Shown here piece after piece: positions 16,668-22,516 of a stretch of 64,000 nucleotides of DNA. Position 1 is the stretch's first letter. Every line of letters starts with the position of its first letter. Source of the stretch: RGIG3009 sp045596745 (lineage in GTDB: Bacteria; Bacillota; Clostridia; Oscillospirales; Acutalibacteraceae); contig JAZODA010000065.1 of the NCBI GenBank assembly GCA_045596745.1, positions 7,981 to 71,980 of the forward strand, given 5' to 3'. Made by a program: the position numbers and the translations under genes. The notes beneath the pieces are model-generated. The model was not told the DNA's origin, did not search any database, and saw only the letters and a list, made by a program, of their open reading frames with translations.

Positions 16668-16668
16668 A

Positions 16669-16697
16669 TTGACGAACGCAACCGTGTGTGGTAAAGT
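16669..16697 (+). promoter_or_regulatory. Promoter of the kinase gene (in repeat copy A)
   Basis: TTGACG (16669-16674) and TAAAGT (16692-16697) with a 17-base spacer. In copy B the -10 reads TATAGT, closer to consensus. Confidence 0.7.
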
Positions 16698-16717
16698 GAA
16701 GAAAAGGAGGCGGCGGG

Positions 16718-17422
16718 ATGGTGCGCAAAGAATATATCACCCAACTGCTCGGGCAGTACGATCTTGTAAGGGCGTTGTCGTGCCGCGGCGAAGACGAGGT
16801 GCTGCTGCTTTGCCACAAAACGCTGCGGCGCTATTTGGTGGTTCGGAGCTATGCTGAGCCGGTTGTCGCTTATGAGAAACTGAAGGCGATTCGCCACCCA
16901 AACTTGCCGGAAGTGTTTGAAAGTCGTCGATTTCCCGATGGTCAGGTTGTTTTGGAGGAGTATGTGCATGGGACGTTGCTGGCGGACGTGTTGAACCGAA
17001 CGGTTCTTTCCTACCGCAATGCGAAAAGGGTGTTAATTGGGGTTGGCGCAGCGCTTTCTGTTTTACACGATATGGCAATAGTGCACCGCGACATAAAGCC
17101 AGAGAATGTGACAATTTCTGATGATGGACGAGTGGTGTTGTTGGATTTGAACGCATCGCGGTTTCACACTTCGGAGAAACGGAGTGATACCGTAGTGCTT
17201 GGCACGATCGGATATGCACCGCCGGAACAATTCGGGATTTCGCAAAGCGGCGTCACCGCTGATGTGTATGCGTTGGGCGTGTTGCTTAATGTGTTGTTGA
17301 CGGGTTGTCACCCCAGCGAACAGCTGGCGCGAGGTCGAGCGGGAAAACTGGTTTTAAAGTGTACACAGATTGATCCCAAGCACCGATTCCCCAGTGCCAA
17401 AAAAATGTTGGAAGCATTATAA
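16718..17422 (+). CDS. Small Ser/Thr protein kinase-like protein
   Basis: A 234-residue protein that is a kinase domain and nothing else. HRDIKPEN (123-130) is the catalytic loop, GTIGYAPPEQFG the activation-segment end, and DVYALGVLLNVLLTG the F-helix region. Odd points: the glycine-rich loop is poor, the VAIK lysine appears to be arginine (R43 in YLVVRSY), and DFG reads DLN (143-145). D125 and D143 remain, so catalysis is possible but may be weak. No membrane helix or PASTA domain. AGGAGG lies 7 bases before the ATG. It faces the HTH/zinc-ribbon operon across a shared terminator. Confidence 0.85.
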   Translation: MVRKEYITQLLGQYDLVRALSCRGEDEVLLLCHKTLRRYLVVRSYAEPVVAYEKLKAIRHPNLPEVFESRRFPDGQVVLEEYVHGTLLADVLNRTVLSYRNAKRVLIGVGAALSVLHDMAIVHRDIKPENVTISDDGRVVLLDLNASRFHTSEKRSDTVVLGTIGYAPPEQFGISQSGVTADVYALGVLLNVLLTGCHPSEQLARGRAGKLVLKCTQIDPKHRFPSAKKMLEAL

Positions 17423-17460
17423 AAAGCCGCCTCTTGGATTTCTACAAGAGGCGGCTTTTG
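17423..17460. terminator. Bidirectional terminator between convergent genes
   Basis: Stem AAAGCCGCCTCTTG, 8-base loop, CAAGAGGCGGCTTTT. A run on one side and T run on the other serve both the kinase gene and the zinc-ribbon gene. Confidence 0.88.
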
Positions 17461-17476
17461 TGCGCAATCCGGCTAC

Positions 17477-18448
17477 TTAACCGTTCCATTCTACATATTC
17501 GGCATCCCAAAACAGGCGAGCGTCGAGGGCGGTCGTAACACCCGGTGGTGCATAAATAGTCAAATCGACCGAACGTTGATATTCTGTGGAAAACTGTCCG
17601 GAACTGAGAGTGAGAGTGGCAGAACGAATATATATAGTTGATAAGTTTTCACAATTGGTAAACGCGTTGTATCCCAGAGAGGTTACATTGGGTGGGATAG
17701 TGATTGTTTTTAATTCGCTGGCACCACAGAATGCCTGATAACCGATATATTGCAGTGTGTCCGGCAGGGATATTTGCCGGACGGATGTGTTGTAATAAAA
17801 CGCTCCTTCGCCGATGCCAACGACCGGTTTGTTTTCAATGAAGGCGGGGATTACATAATTACCATCCGCAGGCGTTTGTGCAATGCCGGTGATTTCAACG
17901 CCGCCGCTGACGGAGCGTACGATGAACGGCGTTGCCGCGATTGTTGGTGTAGTGGTCGTTGTGGGTTTGGTCGAGGTCGTGGTGTTCGTGTTTGCAGAGG
18001 TGACTGTTGTCTTTTTGGTCGTTCCGATCGAGGCTGTTTTATCGGCTGAAGGCGCTGTGGTTGTGCCGGTCGATGTAGATGATGAGGTTGAAGAGACTTC
18101 TTGGGGTGGTTGTTGGGTTTTGGTGGTTGGTCGAAGAGTCGTGCCGGTCGAGACCGATGTCGACGTGTTGCTCGAGGCGGCACTTTGCAAGGGTGCAGAT
18201 AATGAGGGTGTCGTCGGCATCTTTTGAGGGGCGTCAACCGGTGCGCTTGGAGGGGGAGTTTTCAACAAAGCGGCAAGAACCGCCGCCCCAACAAGAACAA
18301 TCGCCGCAAGGGCGACGATTGTTATGACGGCACGGTTCTTCGAGCCGTGCCGGGCGGGTGTGACTTTTTCTATCAACGACTTCATGCAATAGGGGCAAAA
18401 ACTGGCATCGTTGTTTAGTTCAGAAGAGCAAAACGGACATTGTTTCAT
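17477..18448 (-). CDS. Zinc-ribbon, membrane-anchored protein with BspA-type leucine-rich repeats
   Basis: A 323-residue protein. Cysteines 4, 7, 18 and 21 form a zinc ribbon (CPFC and CPYC); one membrane helix follows at about 40-62. Then comes a Ser/Thr/Pro linker to about residue 170 and a C-terminal leucine-rich repeat segment of the BspA type (VGIGEGAFYYNTSVRQISLP, IGYQAFCGASELKTITIP, LGYNAFTNCENLSTIYI). The ribbon should be inside and the repeats outside the cell. Zinc-ribbon/membrane proteins beside kinases may be phosphorylation targets or sensors; that is inference. Transcribed 6 bases after the HTH gene. Confidence 0.82.
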   Translation of the reverse strand: MKQCPFCSSELNNDASFCPYCMKSLIEKVTPARHGSKNRAVITIVALAAIVLVGAAVLAALLKTPPPSAPVDAPQKMPTTPSLSAPLQSAASSNTSTSVSTGTTLRPTTKTQQPPQEVSSTSSSTSTGTTTAPSADKTASIGTTKKTTVTSANTNTTTSTKPTTTTTPTIAATPFIVRSVSGGVEITGIAQTPADGNYVIPAFIENKPVVGIGEGAFYYNTSVRQISLPDTLQYIGYQAFCGASELKTITIPPNVTSLGYNAFTNCENLSTIYIRSATLTLSSGQFSTEYQRSVDLTIYAPPGVTTALDARLFWDAEYVEWNG

Positions 18449-18454
18449 AGCGTA

Positions 18455-18877
18455 TCACCCCAGCAGAGCTAATCCGTATTCGTACAGCAACGCGTTGATA
18501 TCTACAACAGACAAGCGCTTGCAGATGCCGAAGATGACTACGCAATCGAACTCGTTTTTGGTATATAGCGTGGCATAGCCGGCCTGCTTCATCAGCGCTT
18601 GGACCTCTTGCAGATTCAGCTGCATTCCGATTGCCAGACTGAGCAGCTTGGCGCGCTCCGGGACGCGATAGCCGGAAAAGATTTGATAGGCATACGGCTC
18701 GCTGAGGCCTGAGCGACGGACAACATCCGCTTTCTTTAACTTTTTGGTAACGAGCAGTTCGTTTACGCAATCGGCGATTGAGCGGCTGAGCAGTTGCGGC
18801 TTGTTCGCTTGATGAAACGCGTGAAACTCGGCACACTGCTCCAGTTCTTTGAGTATTTCGGACGTATCTTTTTTCAC
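18455..18877 (-). CDS. Helix-turn-helix (XRE-like) protein, partner of the zinc-ribbon gene
   Basis: A 140-residue protein with an XRE-like helix-turn-helix at about 45-80 (KKADVVRRSGLSEPYAYQIF), followed by LLSLAIGMQLNLQEVQALMK and a tail containing CVVIFGICKRLSVVDINALL. The start is the GTG at 18877, with GGGGTG upstream and a promoter before that; the frame runs further 5' but through the promoter. The tail differs from ordinary repressors and may sense a partner. It forms an operon with the zinc-ribbon gene. Confidence 0.78.
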   Translation of the reverse strand: MKKDTSEILKELEQCAEFHAFHQANKPQLLSRSIADCVNELLVTKKLKKADVVRRSGLSEPYAYQIFSGYRVPERAKLLSLAIGMQLNLQEVQALMKQAGYATLYTKNEFDCVVIFGICKRLSVVDINALLYEYGLALLG

Positions 18878-18911
18878 GATTCTACACCCCGATTTGTGGT
18901 AATATGAGAAA

Positions 18912-18940
18912 AGTGTATCACAAATCAAAAGGCCGGTCAA
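18912..18940 (-). promoter_or_regulatory. Promoter of the HTH/zinc-ribbon operon
   Basis: On minus, TTGACC (18940-18935) and TACACT (18917-18912) with a 17-base spacer. Confidence 0.75.
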
Positions 18941-19015
18941 CCAAAGAAAAATCCGAAAAACTACGCGCTGAGCGTAACTGTTGTTGAAAAAAGTCGAGTA
19001 TACTGGTAGATAAGG

Positions 19016-19354
19016 TCAAAGGTCATCAATCTTATCTGCCAGAGCCTTTACGGTGGTGAGGAAGATCTTTACCTTCTCTCCGTCGCGGCCCGCCAGCCGC
19101 GCGGAGATGCTTTTAAAAACATCGTTGCTTTCGGTGTAAGAATCAAAAAGCAAGTAGTCCATACTTACCTGCAATTCTATTGCCAAACGGAATAGCACAT
19201 CCACCGAGGGGATACGAGTGCCTCGTTCTATGTGCCCGATATGTGCGGTGGAAACCCCGCAAAGTTCTCCGAGCTTTTCTTGGCTGAGTCGGTGATCGCG
19301 TCGGGCGGTTCGTATGCGCCGCCCCAGCGCGATATAGTCTATGTACTTGTCCAT
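19016..19354 (-). CDS. XRE-family transcriptional regulator
   Basis: A 112-residue protein. Residues 8-65 form a classic lambda-Cro helix-turn-helix (LGRRIRTARRDHRLSQEKLG, VSTAHIGHIERGTRIPSVDV). A helical tail (about 70-112) may dimerise. The ATG at 19354 has GAGGTGG upstream. It is divergent from the small membrane protein at 19492, and a perfect 13-base inverted repeat lies between the two, the likely site of its autoregulation. Confidence 0.88.
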   Translation of the reverse strand: MDKYIDYIALGRRIRTARRDHRLSQEKLGELCGVSTAHIGHIERGTRIPSVDVLFRLAIELQVSMDYLLFDSYTESNDVFKSISARLAGRDGEKVKIFLTTVKALADKIDDL

Positions 19355-19366
19355 AATCGCCACCTC

Positions 19367-19426
19367 GCTTCTTATGGTAACTATTTTATACGTACAGTCA
19401 GCGTTTATGAATCTACCATAAGAAGC
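19367..19426. promoter_or_regulatory. Inverted-repeat operator between divergent genes
   Basis: GCTTCTTATGGTA (19367-19379) is mirrored exactly by TACCATAAGAAGC (19414-19426), 34 bases apart. The right arm ends five bases before the -35 box of the rightward promoter and the left arm lies in the leader of the XRE gene, as expected for a repressor acting on both. Confidence 0.75.
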
Positions 19427-19431
19427 AAAAG

Positions 19432-19460
19432 TTGACAATAAGCAGTAATTGTGATATAGT
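19432..19460 (+). promoter_or_regulatory. Promoter of the membrane-protein/lipoprotein group
   Basis: TTGACA (19432-19437) and TATAGT (19455-19460) with a 17-base spacer, directly beside the right arm of the inverted repeat. Confidence 0.85.
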
Positions 19461-19491
19461 AATGGCGAAAAGTGTAAGGAGAGTGGTGTTT

Positions 19492-19839
19492 TTGAAGAAA
19501 TATATCAGAGCGGTGGTGGCTCTTGCGTTGTTTGTGGTGTTTGCAGCAGCGGCGGTTTTGTTTTATTTTGAGGAGGACTATATTCGTGCGCGTTCCAAAG
19601 TGAAGTATTTGAACAGTGAACTGGGTCAAACGGGAATCAGAATAGAAGATAGCATCAATAAGTTGTCCGGCAAAAATGATTATTCGGCGCACCGGGAGTG
19701 GCAACAGACACTTGATCGTGCCGAGGATAAGGTGAGTGAGGGGGAGACAAAATGTCTTATCACCGGCTCGCTTGCGGTGGTTTCATTGGGCGGTTCGATT
19801 GTGTTTTTTGTTTTGGATAAGAAAAAGGGGAGTAATTGA
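19492..19839 (+). CDS. Small membrane protein of unknown function
   Basis: A 115-residue protein with a membrane helix at about 5-25 (AVVALALFVVFAAAAVLFYF), a charged middle with coiled-coil character, and a second helix near the end (GSLAVVSLGGSIVFFVLDKK). The TTG at 19492 is chosen because AAGGAG is 10 bases upstream and the codons after it (Lys-Lys) mirror the two downstream genes; an ATG at 19462 lies at the promoter's -10 and cannot be used. No family recognised. First gene of a likely three-gene unit under XRE control. Confidence 0.62.
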   Translation: MKKYIRAVVALALFVVFAAAAVLFYFEEDYIRARSKVKYLNSELGQTGIRIEDSINKLSGKNDYSAHREWQQTLDRAEDKVSEGETKCLITGSLAVVSLGGSIVFFVLDKKKGSN

Positions 19840-19853
19840 AAGGGGTGATTGTT

Positions 19854-20441
19854 GTGAAAAAGTGGAGTTTGCTATTGCTGGTTATTGTGTTGGTGCTGTG
19901 CTGTTGTGTCGGCTGCGGGAAGGAAGAAAAACCTGTCGAACAGCCGCCGGAGCAACCGCAGGATGTAGCTGTTGAGTGGATGCCATATGGCTTGGAGTTT
20001 GGTATGACCTACGATGAAGCCAAGGCGAACGACCCGGATATGACCGCGATCGAGTTGACAGAGGATGGCGGCTATATGAGCGAGCAGGAAAATTTTGACA
20101 ACGCCCTTATACGAGAGCATTTTGATGTTCCGTTTAAAAACGAGACGTTTTGGGACTACAACAGCTGGAAGTTTGCCGTTTATTCGTTTAATCGGGAGCA
20201 GGAGTTGAATGGCTTTTATTTTCTTGTTTCCACATCCGGTAGGGTTTTTGCAAAGTACATTTACGATGATATGGTGGCTCATTACAATACGGTCTTCAAG
20301 GTGGAATGCACGACGGAAGAAACTGAGACAGGTTGCGTGGCAAAATGGGAAAAAGATGGCGTTGCCGTGGAGGTGGTTATGGAAGAAATTAACGTGACGA
20401 AGTATTGGACCTACGCGACAATCATCTACGTTGGTGATTAA
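19854..20441 (+). CDS. Predicted lipoprotein of unknown function
   Basis: A 195-residue protein with a lipoprotein signal: KKWSLLLLVIVLVL is followed by a cysteine cluster ending VGC. A Pro/Glu linker follows, then an alpha/beta region (WMPYGLEFGMTYDEAKANDP) resembling small extracytoplasmic domains found in gut Firmicutes. GTG at 19854 with AAGGGG upstream. No function assignable. Likely co-transcribed with the membrane protein 14 bases upstream. Confidence 0.7.
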   Translation: MKKWSLLLLVIVLVLCCCVGCGKEEKPVEQPPEQPQDVAVEWMPYGLEFGMTYDEAKANDPDMTAIELTEDGGYMSEQENFDNALIREHFDVPFKNETFWDYNSWKFAVYSFNREQELNGFYFLVSTSGRVFAKYIYDDMVAHYNTVFKVECTTEETETGCVAKWEKDGVAVEVVMEEINVTKYWTYATIIYVGD

Positions 20442-20502
20442 GGATCGTTTTGGTTGACGATATCACCACACAATAAAGTTTTGAGACAAAGGAGTGTCGA
20501 TT

Positions 20503-20880
20503 GTGAAAAAGTTTTTGGTGGCAGTGTTGGTTATTGTGATTGTGGTGTGCAGTTCGGGTTGCTCGCTTATCAAGAGTATTTTCAGCGGCGAGGACGAGTT
20601 GTACTTCAATGCGGCGAAAGCGCTTGTGGCGAAAGAGTTCCCCAGTCAATCTTTCATCGAGTACGAAGACGAGGAAATTTACGCAGAAGATGGATATGGC
20701 CGAGCGATCGTTTATTTGAACGTTACATTTGGAGCCTCTTTGAAGCGCGAGTTTTATGTATGTATCAAGTCCGTTGACGAGGATGGCAATTATACGTACC
20801 ATCCGTACGCCTCATACGTTATGGAAGAGTCGGAAATCCCGGAGCTTAAAGAGTATAATGACTGGGGCAATCCGCGGTGA
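20503..20880 (+). CDS. Small predicted lipoprotein of unknown function
   Basis: A 125-residue protein with signal KKFLVAVLVIVIVVCSSGC; the last Cys is the probable lipidation site. The mature part is acidic and beta-rich (FIEYEDEEIYAEDGYGRAIV). GTG at 20503 has AAGGAG 8 bases upstream. It is the last gene before repeat copy B, and the repeat begins five bases after its stop. No family recognised. Confidence 0.68.
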   Translation: MKKFLVAVLVIVIVVCSSGCSLIKSIFSGEDELYFNAAKALVAKEFPSQSFIEYEDEEIYAEDGYGRAIVYLNVTFGASLKREFYVCIKSVDEDGNYTYHPYASYVMEESEIPELKEYNDWGNPR

Positions 20881-20957
20881 AAGGAAACAACCCGATGGTC
20901 GGTATGACCGTGGCTTGCGCCGTTGCTGTCAGCGAAGCGCTGTAAGTTTAAGAAGAA

Positions 20958-20986
20958 AAGGGTCGCCCATCGGGCGGCCCTTTTTT
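20958..20986 (+). terminator. Intrinsic terminator (repeat copy B)
   Basis: Same GGGTCGCCC/GGGCGGCCC stem and T run as copy A; here it ends the lipoprotein transcript. Confidence 0.9.
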
Positions 20987-20987
20987 A

Positions 20988-21016
20988 TTGACGAACGCAA
21001 CCGTGTGTGGTATAGT
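20988..21016 (+). promoter_or_regulatory. Promoter of the 99-residue membrane protein (repeat copy B)
   Basis: TTGACG (20988-20993) and TATAGT (21011-21016) with a 17-base spacer. The only base differing from copy A within the long match is in this -10 box. Confidence 0.75.
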
Positions 21017-21036
21017 GAAGAAAAGAAGGTGACGGC

Positions 21037-21336
21037 ATGAAAAAAGGAACGTGGATACGGAACAGCTTTTTCGTGTTGGCGGCGGTGTCGTTTGTCTGGC
21101 ACGTTTTGGGTACGATACGCCACGCGCAGTATATGTGGGAAAATGAGTTCAAGGTATATAACTTCGACAGCTTTGCCGAATATTTCTTCTCCGCCCACGA
21201 TATGTCACTGCTTGTTTGGTTGGGCGTTGCCGTTGCGATTGCCGTCGCGGGTATCATCATACAAGATTGGGTTAACCTTGAAAGGAACGCGCGGACAAAG
21301 CGGAAGCGTGAAGAGGAAGCACACTGCCGGGAATAA
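21037..21336 (+). CDS. Small two-helix membrane protein
   Basis: A 99-residue protein with membrane helices at about 10-27 (SFFVLAAVSFVWHVLGTI) and 55-75 (MSLLVWLGVAVAIAVAGIII), and a basic C-terminal tail (ARTKRKREEE). AAGGTG precedes the ATG. No family recognised. It may have been the natural neighbour of the GGGtGRT gene before the 4.3 kb segment arrived. Confidence 0.65.
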   Translation: MKKGTWIRNSFFVLAAVSFVWHVLGTIRHAQYMWENEFKVYNFDSFAEYFFSAHDMSLLVWLGVAVAIAVAGIIIQDWVNLERNARTKRKREEEAHCRE

Positions 21337-21343
21337 TTTACAC

Positions 21344-21382
21344 ACGACCTGCTCCAAAAAGTTTTGGGGCGGGTCGTTTTTG
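21344..21382 (+). terminator. Imperfect intrinsic terminator
   Basis: ACGACC-TGC-TCCAAAA pairs with TTTTGGGGCGGGTCGT, followed by TTTTTG. Confidence 0.65.
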
Positions 21383-21394
21383 TCCGAAATGACA

Positions 21395-21423
21395 TTGAAT
21401 TTGCAGAAACGGTGTGTTAGAAT
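21395..21423 (+). promoter_or_regulatory. Promoter of the GH16 gene
   Basis: TTGAAT (21395-21400) and TAGAAT (21418-21423) with a 17-base spacer. Confidence 0.65.
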
Positions 21424-21459
21424 GGCATACACTGTCCGGAAAACAAAGGAGGCGTTTTG

Positions 21460-22248
21460 ATGAACAACCGACCTGTTCCGCAGCCGGCAGAAGCCGCCGG
21501 TTACAACAACCTGGTGTTTTGCGACGATTTCGACGACCCCTCCACCATCGACTGGGAGGTCACCGGCAAGCCGGGGTACAAGTGGTATCTTGACCGTCCG
21601 TTCCATTGGTCGCCGCTGGTAGAGGGTGACGTCAAGATGGAAAACTCCGTCGTCACCGTCGCTCAGCAAAAGTCCTGTGCCAACTGGGGTATCGGCACGT
21701 ACAGCGCCAAGGGCGATACCGGCGCGGCGTTCCGTTTCGGTTACTTTGAAGCGCGCATTCGCTTTGATACGACCAAAACCAAAGCGGAGGTCTCCGGTTT
21801 CCCGGCGTGGTGGAGCTTTTCGGTGGCGCACACCACCGACCGCAACGATGAGCATTGGGCAGAGCTGGATTTCTTTGAGGCGATGACCAACCCCACGGCA
21901 GACGGCAAGTATACCGGCACGTATGTCGCCACGCTGCACGACTGGATTCGCAAGGATGGCAAGCCGCAAAACTGCCAGAACCCCAACAACTGGCACGATC
22001 GCTGTGTAACCGACGGTTGGCACGACTACGGCTGCTTGTGGAAGCCGGGCGTTGTCGAGTGGTATTACGACGAAAAACTGCTCGGTCGGGTGACCTACTC
22101 CGCCGACGCGATGCCGGAACCCGCAAACGAGGCGAACAACTTCCCCGGTGCGTACCAGTATATGGAGCAGGAGGATATGCTGCTCATTCTCGGCAGCTGT
22201 GCCGAGTGGCCGATGGAAGTGGATTGGGTGCGCGTTTGGCAGGGGTAA
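21460..22248 (+). CDS. Glycoside hydrolase family 16 protein
   Basis: A 262-residue beta-jelly-roll enzyme. ELDFFE (135-140) is the GH16 catalytic ExDxxE motif with nucleophile and acid/base glutamates; FRFGYFEARIRF and PAWWSF before it and WHDYGCLWKPGVVEWYYD after it are also typical. GH16 enzymes cut beta-1,3/1,4-glucans, laminarin, agar or carrageenan; which one cannot be told. There is no signal peptide, so the enzyme would act in the cytoplasm on imported oligosaccharides, matching the ABC importer that follows. ATG at 21460 with AAAGGAGG 7 bases upstream. Confidence 0.88.
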   Translation: MNNRPVPQPAEAAGYNNLVFCDDFDDPSTIDWEVTGKPGYKWYLDRPFHWSPLVEGDVKMENSVVTVAQQKSCANWGIGTYSAKGDTGAAFRFGYFEARIRFDTTKTKAEVSGFPAWWSFSVAHTTDRNDEHWAELDFFEAMTNPTADGKYTGTYVATLHDWIRKDGKPQNCQNPNNWHDRCVTDGWHDYGCLWKPGVVEWYYDEKLLGRVTYSADAMPEPANEANNFPGAYQYMEQEDMLLILGSCAEWPMEVDWVRVWQG

Positions 22249-22295
22249 CAGCAAAATGACGAACGGATATGGCATTTTGCCAACAACTTCCGTTA

Positions 22296-22336
22296 AATCG
22301 CCACATTTTACCAACAAAAATAATCGTCACATTTTT
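22296..22336 (+). promoter_or_regulatory. Direct repeats upstream of the transport locus
   Basis: AATCGCCACATTTTA (22296-22310) and AATCGTCACATTTTT (22322-22336) match at 13 of 15 positions and are 26 bases apart, about 2.5 helical turns. The -10 box TATAAT at 22399-22404 lacks a good -35, so these repeats are a plausible activator site. The remaining AT-rich sequence to 22510 shows no other clear signal. Confidence 0.5.
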
Positions 22337-22398
22337 AAATTGACGAAAAAATGCTACTTTATTGCGGCAAATTTACTATATTATCGGCGAAAAAACAG

Positions 22399-22404
22399 TA
22401 TAAT
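22399..22404 (+). promoter_or_regulatory. -10 box of the transport locus promoter
   Basis: TATAAT with no recognisable -35 at 16-18 bases. It gives a leader of about 105 bases that could fold (CGGC...GCCG inside CGAGA...TCTCG) before the AAGGG ribosome site. Confidence 0.5.
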
Positions 22405-22516
22405 GTTAGTGAGGGCATTGGCGCAACCGGGCAACGAGAGATCGTTTGGCCGGCTATTTGTGCCGTTCTCGGGCAAAATTTCTGTACTTCGACACAAGGG
22501 ATAAGGGTGTGTGAAA

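Larger units (their letters stand above)
16567..16706 (+). repeat. Direct repeat copy A: GGGtGRT 3' end, terminator and promoter
   Basis: Bases 16567-16693 are identical to 20886-21012 (127 bases); one mismatch at 16694 (A here, T in copy B at 21013) is followed by 12 more matching bases. The copy holds the last 20 codons of the GGGtGRT gene, its stop, the GGGTCGCCC/GGGCGGCCC terminator and a TTGACG promoter. The two copies are 4,319 bases apart. Confidence 0.95.
20886..21025 (+). repeat. Direct repeat copy B: displaced GGGtGRT 3' end, terminator and promoter
   Basis: The counterpart of 16567-16706. It keeps the last 20 codons of the GGGtGRT frame (NNPMVGMTVACAVAVSEAL then stop) without the rest of the gene, plus the terminator and promoter. 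The remnant is not a gene in itself. The 127-base perfect identity implies a recent event. Confidence 0.95.

Noticed and set aside
17930..18230. Repetitive GT/GG-rich tract that looks like a short tandem array
   Set aside because: It is the Thr/Ser linker coding sequence of the zinc-ribbon protein on minus; no unique spacers, so not CRISPR.
19443..19492. ATG at 19462 as start of the small membrane protein
   Set aside because: It lies two bases after the -10 box of the gene's own promoter; the TTG at 19492 has the ribosome site.
20454..20480. Promoter before the 125-residue lipoprotein (TTGACG ... TAAAGT)
   Set aside because: The spacer is only 14 bases, unlike the constant 17 seen elsewhere; the gene is more likely co-transcribed with the one before.
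20886..20944. Second GGGtGRT gene
   Set aside because: Only the last 20 codons and stop are present; it is a repeat remnant, not a gene.
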